DNA of 64,000 nt from Bimastos eiseni (Eukaryota; Annelida; Clitellata; Crassiclitellata; Lumbricidae): positions 8,212,790 to 8,276,789 of the forward strand of contig OY365809.1 of assembly GCA_959347315.1 (NCBI GenBank), read 5' to 3'. Position numbers and translations under genes: made by a program. The notes beneath the pieces were generated by a model. It did not search any database. It had not been told where the DNA came from and saw only the letters and a program-made list of their open reading frames with translations. Of the stretch, positions 45,072 to 57,384 are shown in pieces; positions within the stretch are counted from its first letter, which is position 1; every line of letters starts with the position of its first letter.

Positions 45072-45375
45072 CCATCCGTCCGGCTGTCCGTCTGTCTGTC
45101 TGTCTACCTCTCTGCCTTCCTGTCTGGCTGCCTATTTGCCTTCCTGTCCCTCCGTTCGTCTGTTTGTCCGTTTGTTTATCCGTCTGCTCGTGTCTCTGTC
45201 CGTATGTTCCTTTTCATCCGATCGTCTGTCTGTCTTCATGCCTGTTTGTCTTCCGATCCATCCGTTAGTCTATTTATTTGCCTTTTTATCTGTCTGTCTG
45301 TCAATTTGTCTGCTCGTGTCTCTCTCCGTGTGTTCCTCTATCGTCCTATTGTCGGTTTGCCTGTCTGTCTGCTGA
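45072..45375. repeat. GTCTGTCT/TCCG tetranucleotide-derived tract
   Basis: Imperfect CTGT and CCGT tetramers over 300 bases. The Cys/Leu/Ser frames are artefacts. Confidence 0.85.
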
Positions 45376-45549
45376 CTTCTGTCAATTGCTGGACGGTTGA
45401 GCTTGAGTTTGGCTGTGGCCTAATTCAGCGTAGAGCAGTACAATAAATCTGATGATAACATCTTTATAGATACCTGCGTATAGTTGAGTGTATGTATGTG
45501 TGTGGTTTTGTCTGTTATGCATGACTGGCGCTGATTATTGTGACAACCG

Positions 45550-45601
45550 TTGACCTGGGCACGCGTTGGCCTTTGAGACGCCAACGCCAACACAAAGGTC
45601 A
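45550..45601. repeat. Inverted repeat with nuclear-receptor half-sites
   Basis: TTGACCT (45550) pairs with AGGTCA at 45596-45601. GCGTTGGC (45563-45570) pairs exactly with GCCAACGC (45580-45587) around a nine-base loop. Confidence 0.6.
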
Positions 45602-45899
45602 GCCAACCCGACCTCCCACTCTCTCACGATCCACTTTATACCCGACCGACGCTGCTAGGCGCACCTAGTCTCCCTCAGTTTCATTATAGATGATATATAA
45701 ATATCCAATAAAAAATAGTCTGATATATATATATATATATATATAGTAATACTGATGAAGGTAAATAAATATAACGTGATACTGAATATCTATACAAAAT
45801 ATACAATACTCATGAAATCGGATACATCTAACATACAACATATACAAATACAACGTACAATATAAATATATCTGAAATAAAAATAGCCGCCGTCGTTGT

Positions 45900-46660
45900 T
45901 GTATTGTTGCGCTGGTGTCTCAGAACCTTGGGAAACCTTGGCCAGCGTTCACGCTTTGTTGATGGTTACCAATGACAACGAATGACGCTGAGCATAGAAT
46001 GTTGTGAATGAATGAGCGACGGCGTCTATGGCAGCAGCAGCAGCAGCCGATAAGAGGCAAGTGCTTTATAGTCGGCGCCACAGCCTCCATCATTGCTTGG
46101 CGCAGCCTCTCTCCTGCCACGCGCAGCAGGACGAGTGAGCATATGGGTCCAATCAAAGAGTAGCCGGTTCATCGATTCGGCACGCATCGTTAATTCTGAT
46201 CAATCAGGCGAGACGATGATCAGCAGCGTCTTCGCTTTGCGGAAAACGATTATTTGCCGGTGGTTTACTTGAGTCGCCAGGCAATCGTAAGAGGAGTCGA
46301 CTGGAGCGACACAAGAGTAAGCAGATTGAGCCTGCCGTAGAAGCACCTGCTGTGGGTTTCCAGTTATCAATAATTCATGTACGACGTCTGCTGTGCTGCT
46401 TTGGCTATTAGCGAGCAATTAACAATGGCAACAGTAGCCTACGTTGGGTTGGTAATGAAGAGCAGATACAATGTGTAGTCAAATTATGGTCAGTTGGCCA
46501 TTGTGTGTGTATGGCCAGAATGTACCACTTTTATGTCGCTACTGTCAAAGAGGAACTAATGAACCACGTTGCATGTTCATTTTTAAACAACAACACTTTT
46601 TACTCCTTTCGGTCACCTCCTGCACGTAACTGGCTTCTCGTCTACGGCAATAATTGTTGT
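45900..46660. other. No gene assigned
   Basis: Moderately GC-rich sequence with a CAG run (46030-46048) and no recognised exon. Confidence 0.35.
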
Positions 46661-46900
46661 CACTCTTCTTCTTCCTCTTTGTCTTCTTCGCCTTCTTCTC
46701 TTTCTTCGTCTTCTTCTTCTTCTTCTTCCTCCTCCTCCTCTTCCTCCTCTTCCTCCTCTTCCTCTTTGCCTTTCCTTTTCTTTGCTTTTTTGTCTACTTT
46801 ATTACGTTATTTTATTTTCTTCCCCCTCTAGTCAGTCTGCTTCCCCATCTTTACTCCCCTCCTTATTATTCTACTTCCTAAACCTTTTTCTTTCCCCTTC
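46660..46900. repeat. TCTTCC/TCC pyrimidine tract
   Basis: Runs of TCTTCT and CCTCTTCC on the plus strand. Confidence 0.9.
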
Positions 46901-47403
46901 TTCAGCCTCTCATTCCTTTTCCACTTCCACTGCATCATCTTTTTATGTTCCTGTAATGCAGCCTGAATCAATGGTAGGCGAGACAGCATCCAATACGGTC
47001 GCACTTGACTCCTACAGCTGGAAGGCACGTCTGCTCTAAACCGGTATTTGGTTACGCCTCATCACAATCCAACCGATAACCCTCTCCCAGTCAAAGAAAT
47101 TCAAGCATTATACACGACAAAACAGTCAATGCCATAACATTATACAAATGGCAGTAGATCACGTGATTCCTGTAGGTCTGTGCATGTATTTGAATAATTA
47201 CAGTGGACTGATGTGGATTGAACACAAATTGGACTTATTTCGACAGGAACGCCCATCGCAATAGTAATAGAATCCGACAATTTCGATTTCTAATTAACTT
47301 TGTGCGTTAATGTTAATTAGCTCATCAGTTCGGCTTCAGCAAAAGGCAGGCTGATCGCATAGGCCTACTCTAGACCAGTGTTCATCAAGAGTAAGCCCTA
47401 TGT

Positions 47404-47630
47404 ATGCACAGAATGCAAAGTGGTTCCTTCTCTATGGTTGGTCAGACAACCTGGAACGGGTTATGGTTTTACGACACCTACCAAGCGGCGTCTGATCTCA
47501 GATTCAATTCACCAACTGCTGAAGACTGTTTTTTCTGCTTGGCACAAGCCGGGAACGCCTCTGAAAAAAGGATCTTTAAGTGGCGCTATGTAAATTCTGA
47601 GTGATTGATCGATTGATAATTAGGGCATGT
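47404..47630 (+). mobile_element. L2-like LINE 3' end
   Basis: SGSFSMVGQTTWNGL fits the FsVaGPxLWNxLP block that ends the reverse transcriptase region. The rest of the frame is shifted. The 3' end GGCGCTATGTAAATTC leads into TGATTGATCGATTGAT, a short tandem tail typical of this group. Confidence 0.55.
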
Positions 47631-47804
47631 CCATAGATTATCATGGGTCTCTGCAGAAATTGACACTGTCTGGAGTGTGCATGCAATGTGTGGGTAAAGT
47701 TTTCACGGAGTTGTTCGAATTAGCTGTTACACGCCTATTCGAATAGGTCTAGGCTATACCTGAAATTTTATCCACAGAGTGGACTCAGTAATTAACATGC
47801 ATTG

Positions 47805-47930
47805 AATGATTGATTGATTGACTGATGATTTGATTGATTGATTGATTGACTGATTGATTGATTGATTGGTTGATTGGTTGATTGGTTGATTGATTGGTTG
47901 ATTGATTGACTGACTGATTGATTGCAATAA
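47805..47930. repeat. TTGA tetranucleotide repeat
   Basis: TGATTGATTGAC and GGTTGATT units. It lies 180 bases after the LINE 3' end whose own tail is the same tetramer. Confidence 0.95.
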
Positions 47931-47999
47931 TTGATTTATATATATATTGATTGACGCTGGGGTTCCGTGACCCATACGCCCTTTGTGGAGTCCTAACGG

Positions 48000-49860
48000 C
48001 GCTCCCAAGATACCTAATCGACTGTATGAGGAAGAGCATGAAGTACGCATTTCTATATTTTTTAAAGGCTACTTCTAATCAATGTTCGTCAGCAAGAGAC
48101 AGCGTGTAGACTTGCTTAAAATCTTGAGACGGCATCAGATTCTCTGCGATTATTTATTTGCATTGTCTAATTCACCAGAGAGAGATTATTTCCCACTCGA
48201 AATCAATGGGCGTGCACTTTATCATATTTTGTTCGCTTTTTCTCAATGGAATCTTTTGTTGAAAGCATTCCGCCAAAACGCATTCCCATTTAGAAAGCAT
48301 TCCTTGAGATAATGCTTTCCATTAGATAATAGGCACGTCTGAGATTAAGCAAACACGTTCTTAACCATAACAAATATTCTTAAGGATTCATTAGCAGAGA
48401 ACAGGAGAAATTTATAAAAAAAACTTTGGTTTGAGTAGGCTGAGGCATTTGTAAGCCGATATGCGCAGCCGTTGTGACTTAGCGTAAAATAACTGCGTTG
48501 CTTTAAGGAGGCCGAACGTCAAGAGCAATAGAAAATAAATTATACGGCGTAAGATAAGAATAACAGTCAATGAACGAAAAATGTCTTTCAAATTTTTCGT
48601 TGGTTTATCAGTTCAAGCGGTGTCGTTTACCTTAACGCCGAGAAAGAGACAGACAGACAGACAGACAGAGACAGAGAGGGGGAGAGAGAGACAGAGAGAG
48701 AGTGTGCACTAAAAGCTACTGCTTGGAAACCAATCCAGGTCGTTGTAAAGGTGTTAAAACTGTTCAGCTTCGCATTAATATTTCTCGTTAATAAAACTAT
48801 GCGCGGTAAACTGAAAAGTGTCACCAATGGTGGACGCAGGCACACGCGTGGAACCAGCGAACGGATTCCACATCTGACAGATGGCATGGATGTTCAGAGT
48901 GTGCATTTGTGTGTGTCAGTAAATCGGGATTAGAGAAATGCTTGAGTTTAAATCTTCTCTCCTGTTCTTTCCTTCCTCTAGTCCCATCCCATACGGAGTC
49001 CCCTTGACCACTTCTCTGCTTCCTTCTCTTCCTAGGCCAAATTTAGAATCTCTGAAAGACGCAGAGCGATGACAATATCAGAGGCCAACCAAACTTCAGG
49101 CGGGACATCAGAGCTCCCTCAAGTGGGCAGGATCGTCATCTAAGCCCTGTGCTCGTGATCTAGAAGACTGGCCTTGGACGATCTTCTGCAGATGACATTA
49201 GACAACTAAATTAGACGCAAAAGATTGGACAGTGAGTTCCAGAGCCTCGGCCTAGCCATAAGGGAACGCCGTAAAGCCCAACAACAGACCATCCGTCGAT
49301 TGAATGCAACAATTGTTGTTGGCGTGAAATATGAGCAAATAGCGGAGATTGTCGTCTGATTAAAGTGCTAAATCACAACAAACAACGACACGGTGGCACG
49401 TGAACGCGCCACAGGTACATGTATAGACCAACGTCTAATTTGATCTCCTCCTAACTTACTCGAGGTAGTATCGACACCGTAACCACAACAGCTATCAGAT
49501 GTCAAGTCAATCAATTCATTGGTTTCGGACTTGTAGAAACTGATTATGTTCTGCTCTCACGTCATAAATGATCGACGATGGTTGTTAATATGTTATCCTC
49601 ACAACCGCGAGACGCAAGCGTATTAAAAATATCGCGCTGTTATATTGTTTGTGCGGGAAGCAGAAATCTGTTCAATAATTTTCTCCTGATAAGATTTCTA
49701 GAGGAAACCATTCGTAGTCTGTTAGGCGTTCAAGTGATTTCGTCAGAGAGGCTATGGAGCGCATTGAGCGAATACATAGAGATGGCGAGAATGTCGGCGA
49801 TAAGATACAAGCGCTAGAAGGATTGGGAGTTAGGATGGAATAGGAGAGAGAGGAGAGCAA
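48000..49860. other. No host gene seen
   Basis: GACA/GA repeat at 48646-48710. A 79-codon frame (49578-49817) has no recognisable family. AGTGAGTTCCAGAGCCTCGG near 49230 looks like part of a dispersed repeat. Confidence 0.4.
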
Positions 49861-49871
49861 CTTGAGAGAGG

Positions 49872-50015
49872 GGATGATGATGATGATGATGATGACGACG
49901 ACGACGACGATGATGATGATGATGATGACGACGACGATGATGACGATGACAATGACGATGACGACGACGAAGACGACATCGACGACGACGATGGCGACGA
50001 TGACGATGACGATGT
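49872..50015. repeat. GAT/GAC trinucleotide repeat
   Basis: GATGATGAT and GACGACGAC blocks. Confidence 0.95.
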
Positions 50016-50139
50016 TGGCTAAGAATGAGCGAATTACTGAATGGATAGTGTAATAGTCATAGCCAATCGTCACATACAATTGCAATTACGGAGCTTGTAG
50101 TTCAACGAAAATTGCAAACATAACCTTTAACGAACGAAT

Positions 50140-50905
50140 CCACCAACTCTTCATTCCCACTCTTCACATCCGATGACCATATCTGCACACAATCTTGTAG
50201 TTACTTTGATTCCAAGTTCTTTTTCTGTAACCACATCTCCAACCTCTTGCGCTCCTGCTTCGTGCCCATCCGCCGCATTCGGCCAGCGCTAGACTTCAAA
50301 ATTGTCTCGCCCATTGCATCCACCGTGGTCCGCTTAAAGGCTCAAAGATCGATTGCTGCAATTTCTTTTACCTACAGCGTCTGCAGCTTTTGTCCGAGTT
50401 GTCACAAGAACGCATAAAACATCTTCACATTACTCTTATTCTCAATTCCCTCCTCTGGCTTAAAGCCCAGATCGAATCCACTTACAAATTCACTCGCAAA
50501 CGTACAACTTATAAAAAAGACTCCAAGCCCACATAATTATCTTCGCGAACTCTGCGCTATACAGCTAACCCGCTCTAACCGATCATCCTTCTGGCTCAGT
50601 CTTTCTCGACCTCTTTCACTCCTCTTCTCAACGTCTTCAACAAAGCCAAGACTACATCACGTCTCTGGAACAACGTGCCTCCTGGATTCCGCGCATTTTA
50701 TGTCACTCCATCATCATTGCCAATCGCCTAACATCGTCTGCCTTTAAAAGCTCTAGACAACCCTCGAGATTTCTATCCGAAGCTAAAGTCTCGCTTCTTC
50801 AAGAACCCTTTCCTCGATTCGTCTTATCATCCACCTTCCGCTGCTCGAACCACCTCTGCCTCCTCTGACCTTCTGGAGACCGGACCTCCGTGGAACTACC
50901 CTCCA
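50140..50905 (+). mobile_element. CR1/L2-like non-LTR remnant
   Basis: Degenerate frames keep SRLWNNVPPGFRAF (family LWNsLPxxlR), preceded by a long stretch with the layout of the RT tail, and followed by KLKSRFFKNPF (FKkxLKTxLF). Several stops and shifts interrupt it. Confidence 0.5.
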
Positions 50906-50999
50906 TGTATGAAAAAAGCATATGCAGCCAGGCGTTAAAGGGTTAGAGCATTATATTTGCTGACTATAGAATAATCGCCTTATTATATTGTTACATAAC

Positions 51000-52085
51000 T
51001 GATTAATTATATATAACTATTGAATGCTTCAGACGTTCATAGTTGACTGACGTGCTAGTTTTGGCGAGTAAATATGACAGGGCTATTATATTAGGCCACT
51101 ATATAATTTTGCGTGTTCCAAGAGACCCTTGTTCTTTGTCAAATACCATTATCTGTTTTGCGGCCTTGTAGTCGATGGTAAATGAAGGCTGATCGTAAGG
51201 GTGGTGGGGCTGTGGTGGAACAAGAGTGGTGATGCCCCTCGTTCCAGGCACGGGGGGCATCTCCGAGTGTTCCTAAGATAAGATAAGCGATTGTCGAAGT
51301 AACGCTCTTAAAAGCATCGTCGTCAGAAAGCCTGGGATATAATTGTCTGATACGCACGGCACAGTCGTTGTGGCGTATACAACGAGACATTCCTGCCACG
51401 CTCCTATGCAAGGGACACAGTAAAGTTAAGAAAAAGAGTATGCGATTTACTGTAGCTGTTGCTGCTGCTGATGCAGCCACATTGTCAACAACAACAACGA
51501 CAACAGCAACTATTACTTCCATTGCCATTCATTTGACCACTACTATACTACTAGTTGAGGTTGAAGTCTATATAGTAGTTGCAGTAATTGAAATAGTATG
51601 GTAGTGGCAGTAAACTAAATAGTAGATGTAGTAGTAGTGGGAAGTAATAGTAGTAGTAGTTGTAGTAGTAGTAGTAGTATCCCTATTGTTGTTATAATTC
51701 GGCCACCAAGTGTCCAATGCGACCAGACATTAATTTGTATGCGTAACCATAGAAGATGTTCGTTCGCAAGTGTATTGAACTTTGGAAATGGCAAATGGCC
51801 AAGAATTCTTCGAGGACTGATCACAAAAACGCGCATTTGTATCTAGGCCAAACTTCAGTAACACTCTGTTTACCTGGCTCATTATTTCATGATAACATGA
51901 TTTCAGCCCTCCATACTAATTGCTAATTAGTACAAGATTGGCCGAAGTTAATTGCAGGTGGAGTTAGACTTCCTTAAACATCTCCGCCTTTGGAGGTAAT
52001 CAATTCGCCGTCACCCCTTGTCAGGAAGTTAGTAAGTGCTTGGAAAAGTAAGAAAAAAGACCACGAAAGACTAATAAATAGATTA
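51000..52085. other. No gene seen; GTA repeat
   Basis: GTAGTA at 51628-51679 and ACAACA near 51488. A 129-codon minus frame (51139-51528) is unrecognised, and its N-terminal Val/Ala stretch comes from the repeats. Confidence 0.4.
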
Positions 52086-52089
52086 AACT

Positions 52090-52512
52090 GGTCGGTGAAA
52101 TTAAAAATGGCTTGCCTACTCGGGCTCTTTCGTTGGCGAAAAAAATGACTGTGCTAACTCGGCCTCGTAACTGGGGGAATAAAGCACGATTTTGCGTACT
52201 CGGCCGCTTTCCTTGACGAAATTAAAAATAACTGGTGGCTCGGCCTCGTTCCCTGGCGAAATTCAAAATTACTTTGATTACTTGGCCTCGCTCCTTGGCG
52301 AAATTAAAAATGACTTTGCCTACTTGGCTTCGCTCCTTGGCGAAATTTATAATGACTGCCTACTTGGCCTCGTTCCCTGGCGAAATTAAAAATTACTTTG
52401 ATTACTTGGCCTCGCTCCTTGGCGAAATTAAAAATGACTCTGCCTACTTGGCCTTGCTCCTTGGCGAAATTAAAAATGACTCTCCCTACTTGGCCTCGCA
52501 ACTGGGCAACTT
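52090..52512. repeat. 42-bp minisatellite, about ten copies
   Basis: Unit CTCCTTGGCGAAATTAAAAA then TGACTTTGCCTACTTGGCTTCG. Copies at the left edge are more diverged than those at 52245-52500. The period is a multiple of three, so 14-residue repeats (LASLLGEIKNDFAY) run open on the plus strand. The unit also ends many copies with short deletions, which argues against coding. Confidence 0.95.
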
Positions 52513-53089
52513 CCGATGATGCGGTTATAATCAACTAGCGAGAGTCTCCCAGAATTCCTGGAAGGTGAGACCGTTCACTAGAGAGTGAAACTAAAACTGA
52601 CACTGAAAACGTCTGTTGATCCTAGACTAATAAAACACCAGTGAAGAAACTCCGTCTCGTTTTCGGAAACTGTAACTCTTCGGGCGTATTGATAAATTGG
52701 AAAATAAGAAGCACGCGGAAACAGTTAATCATCGAAACAGCGTCGGCGGCGGTTGGTGGAGTTAGTCTCCATAGTCTGTTAGGAAGTCTGTCCATAGTCA
52801 GAAAGTTAATGAACTCTGCTTAGTAATAACCACCTTCAGAAAACGACGGTTGATTTACACGACCCGCCTACACAGTACGTGTAATTCTAAACGAGAACTC
52901 ATCGCGTATATGTAGACGTGCGTGTGGATGTACGTGCTTGTTTGTGTGCATGTGAGTTTGTATGTGTGAAGGGAAATCCCCTTGGAATAACCACGCAAGC
53001 TAAAAATGCGCGTTTTGTTGCTGCCGAATCATCAGCAACAATCATATTATTTCTCCATTTATTTGTGTGTGCGTGTGTGCGTGTCATAT

Positions 53090-53165
53090 GTCTTAGCACT
53101 TCTAAGCAAACGATGTTGGAAGAAGGGCGATATCAAATTTCAAATTTCAAGAATGTTGGTATTAT
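53090..53165 (+). mobile_element. SINE 3' end
   Basis: CACTTCTAAGCAAACGATG then TTGGAAGAAGGGCGATATC matches the 3' part of the SINE at 15770-16005. The tRNA-like head is missing. Confidence 0.5.
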
Positions 53166-53229
53166 CCCTCCGTCTTTCATTTCGTTCTTTCGTGTATATA
53201 TGAGGCAGAAAACCCACATATAGGATCAG

Positions 53230-55000
53230 ACAAAATCACGTAGACCCCTGTATTAGCATGAATATAACACAAAACTTGATTACTTGCTTTTACCAATCAA
53301 AAAGAAATCAGGGTAAATAGGGCGATTAATTTAATCCGTCCCATTAATTGGGCCTGTTCTTCTCAATATCTTTTTATTATGGAACCTTTCGATCTGAAAT
53401 TTGTTGACAGAACCCAATCTAAACATTTCAATCAATTCAATCGACAACCATGGGCTCATCTTCCGTAGGTCTCTGATGACTTTCTGACCACAACTCCTCA
53501 CACAAATCTGTTCCCCGTAGCGTGACTCAACTCTTGGAGACTTGTTCCACCTCATTCTTTACTATCATCTGTCCATTTCCTATGTGGTCTTCCTGTTTTG
53601 TTTGTTCCATCCATTATTCCAATAACCAACTTTCATTAAAAAAAGCATACTAATTATCATTCTGCTATAGGCTTATACTTTGCCACCTGTGCGAAATGGT
53701 TCAATAACCATCTAGGTTTGGTCATTACTCATCAGAACTCACCTTTGCTCAACGTGTCAATAATGTCTCTTGTAGTTGCAAAATGACTCATACAAAAAAT
53801 AGAGTGTAAAGTTACAGATCAGTGATTGGGTCATCTTATAATATGCATGGTTGGAATATAGAGACTTGATAATGGAATGTTTTAAATGAGATTTTTCTGT
53901 CGGAAACCCTGTCTTCTTGAACGCACATATGAATTAATAAATAAACTCCTAAATAAATATAGGCCTATAATATATATATATATATATGTATATATATGAA
54001 CGCATGAATGCAGATCAATGCGCACTTGCTGAGAGCGGATTGTTTGGATATATCATTGTCTTAGTCACGTTCGGGTGTGTCGATCGCAACCAAGTTCCGA
54101 TTTTTTATTTGATTCGCATGTATATATATATATATATATATATCAGTAGTAGGTTACTATGATTGCTTCTGCGTCATCTGTGCGTGTGTGCACTTCTGAA
54201 CTTTGTAACATGCGCAATATAAAAAAGTTGCATCATTGAGTTTTACATATACTTACGTCTATTGTGTGTACTTAGATATAGATGCATGATACACAAGCGT
54301 ATACATGCAGCCTATATGTATAGTGTGGTAGTAGTTGCAGTTTAATGAAACTTTGTGCTGCTAGGGTTCATTAGCGTCGCCCTCCTCCTTTATCCAGGCT
54401 TGGGACTGACAAAGCTGGACTGTATGCAGTGGTGGAGTTTAAAAACCATAGTGTGGGCGCGTATGCCTGTTTAAAATATTTCATTCAATTTTGGCAATTA
54501 TATGCAGGTATGAATTAGTTTTGCGCCTGTAAAATTTCATTTTCTAATCTCTACTTTTAGCCGAAATATTAACAAAAACCTGCGGTGGTTAGGCCTACTT
54601 TTTAACGGCCCACCCTGTACATAGGCCCGCCGAGCATACCTGTTCTTAACCGCCGAGAGCAGGGACAGTCACTTCCCTCTTTACGCACCAAGCAAGCACT
54701 CACTTCCTCTTCTGAGTAGATTTACACCCGTATAAGCCTAAACGTAAAAAGAATACAGACATAAATTCCGGACTCTGTAAGAGGCGTTGCGTGCTTATTT
54801 TTATATGTACGATAAATAACGTCTATGTTTCTTAATCTTCAAAATTTAATGTGCTCAGACGTGCAATCGTATTATTTTGTATCTACAGATTTATATAGCG
54901 CCTCACACAATATAACCTAATCAGAGGCGCTCCCAGTGCTAAAGTCCCGAGAGAAAGAAAGTAATTGTTTGGAATTATGTGACCTTACCAACTGGTGTGT
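53230..55000. other. No gene seen
   Basis: TA runs at 53966-53998 and 54119-54144. An inverted LINE 3' end lies at 54885-54945 (TTTATATAGCGCCTCACACA ... CAGAGGCGCTCCCAGTGCTA). Otherwise unassigned. Confidence 0.45.
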
Positions 55001-55035
55001 GTGTATGTGTGTGAGTGTATGTGGATAAGTCTTGT

Positions 55036-55240
55036 TGTCAAGACCTGAAACTTCGAGACCAAGACAAACCCAATACTTCGAACCTCAAGACCAGGACCTT
55101 TCTTCTCCGAACTAAAACATTTGGTCTTAAAATACCAAAGTATTTGGTCTCTAAACCAAGACCATACAGGACTTAGAGTACTTGACTTAAAGTCTTGGTC
55201 TCTATCCTAAAACCTGAAGACCAAGACTAGGAATTTGAAA
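55036..55240. repeat. Degenerate array of (A)AGACCAAGAC / GTCTTGGTCT
   Basis: GACCAAGAC or its complement recurs every 15-40 bases in both orientations. Likely a decayed satellite with inverted units. Confidence 0.5.
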
Positions 55241-55919
55241 AATTACATACATTCCTTACCAAACATCTTCAAGTCAGGAGACCGGCGTTTTACTGAAAAC
55301 GTGAGTCTTTAAACTTTATTCAAGAGAAACAGCTATAAAATGTAGACTGTAAAGAATCCCGAATTTATACTTACAATATTGTCTTTCAAGTGAATGTTGT
55401 TTAAAGTGTCTTTCGTCCGTTATACAAAAAATAATATACTGAGAATGTTCTGACCAATACGTACGGAGTCTCATAAAAACCACCATTTCAAAACATGTGT
55501 TCTAGACCTACACGATCTGACGTCACTTGCACACATAGCAGCGCTCTAAACACTGTTTATAAATGGACAAGTCTTTTTCAAGCCTTCCATGGCTTATCAG
55601 GATTCCGAAATGTTGATCCAAAACTTAAAATCAAAACTAGGTTTGATCCGGAATCATGCAGAGTTATCAGTTGGTGTCTACGAATGCCAAAGGTGTTCAA
55701 TGTCTACTGCAAACTTAAAGCGGCCAACTAATTAACTACGCAGGGTAGATACCTGGTCAGCTAGATCGCATTATACAATCATGCATAAACAGAAAACATC
55801 TGTTCCCATTACCTGCTTGCTTTTCTGGGATATTTCAATTACATGTTAACTTTACGAATCATAGTGCATCGAATAACAAGATCAACTCAATAAATGTATA
55901 ATGAACAGGATAAATTACT

Positions 55920-56640
55920 TAAATTTAAACAATTGTAATCTACAGAAACAGTTTGCAGCAGTATTTAGCTTTCCTTTCTTAGTCTTAACTTCTGCATGAA
56001 TAGTTTTGTGCCAAGGTCCAACGTAGTTTGGTGGGCTTAGACATCGATTCTGTCAGATTCGTTAGAGGATTGTGATCTGTACAAACATGCACTTTTGATC
56101 CATTATTAATCACCTTCAGATACATGTAAATCAAAGCCTAACCAACAGCCTAGGCGACATTTTCGACATTTACACGTACCCATCTCCTCTGAGTCTCAGA
56201 TCAGTAATTCTTTTGATAATGATGAGTGGACTGTTGTCATTCTACTAGAACGTTTCAGTAATGTCACTTGTAACATTTCTTTGATCTGACGATCTGCTTG
56301 ATCAGTGAAAGGAATTCGGTCAGCTAGAAATTACTTTTCACAAAATTCAGATATCAGTTGAATTTCTTGCTATATACCAATGTAGGCTACATAGTCCAGG
56401 TTTCTTAGAACATTTGTCGCTATACTTATGGAATGCTTTTGACAATTCCTTTTGTTGAGTCGATGTCAAATGACAAATCTTTTCAGGATCGAGACTAAGT
56501 GAATTCTTGTCGTCTCGCCAGTTTTTCTTTGTTTCGATAACTCAACCACCTAACCAAAAGTCTTCGTCTTCTTAAACGATCAACGCACAGCTCAGCGCTC
56601 GAGTGATATATTTTCTTATTCTATCGACGTCAATTATCTT
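55920..56640 (-). mobile_element. Ty3/Gypsy LTR retrotransposon pol relic
   Basis: Read on the minus strand with stops and shifts, landmarks follow the order of a Gypsy pol gene. First LTSTQQKELSKAFHKYSD with KPGLC (the segment before RT), then DRIPFTDQADRQIKEMLQ (start of RT). After an apparent deletion of most of the RT come KVHVCTDHNPL and KPTKLRWTLA (RNase H), then KGKLNTAANCFCRL (the GKxNxxADxLSR end). No LTRs or integrase were seen. Dead and internally deleted. Confidence 0.65.
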
Positions 56641-57384
56641 TCGACCATCGTCACCGATATCAACCAAATAAGAATACTACGATCTTCGTTGAATGATTGT
56701 ATACATGAACCATGTTCTCGTAAAATAAGTTCTTTCTTTGAGGTTGGATACAACACGATAACCTTATCGTCAGATTAGAATTCTTTATGTTTAGCTTTCT
56801 TGCTTTATAATTGATTTGTGTATTGTTATTGTTTCTGTATCGTATGATTCTACAAATATTAATGCTCTTCCATATTTCTATTAGTGTCCTTCAAATGGAT
56901 GAACTCCAATTATTTATGAGGTGGTACATTGATAGCCTAGCTATCGTTCAACTTTTTTTTAAATAGCCAATGGTCCAGGCGGGATTTTCCATTAACCAAC
57001 ATAGTCTGTAATTTTATGGTGCTATTCTAGTAGTTACATTCGGTATGCCTACCTCTCATAACTCACAAACTGTAAATGGAACTATAATAATATTTCTGAT
57101 AAAATGTCCTAGACTGTTAGAAGACACTTTCGCCCTTGAGAAACTATTGCATCTATTTATCAGGCCTACACGTTGTTATTTTTCAACATTTTATATTTCA
57201 CTGTTTAACCGATCATTAGGCATTTATTTACCTTGTATATCCATCTATAAATCGAATCACCATAGGCTAGTCATCTCTCAAACAAGGCAATTCGATATAT
57301 TGCAAGCACTCCTTATAGAGAACATACTGATCAGTATCATACTGATCAGCATCAGTATCAGACTGAACAGTCCTCTACCTACTC

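Noticed and set aside
53331..53555. 74-codon minus frame as a retroelement tail
   Set aside because: Only a loose resemblance (RYGE...CGQKV) to the FsVaGPxLW block. Too weak to claim.
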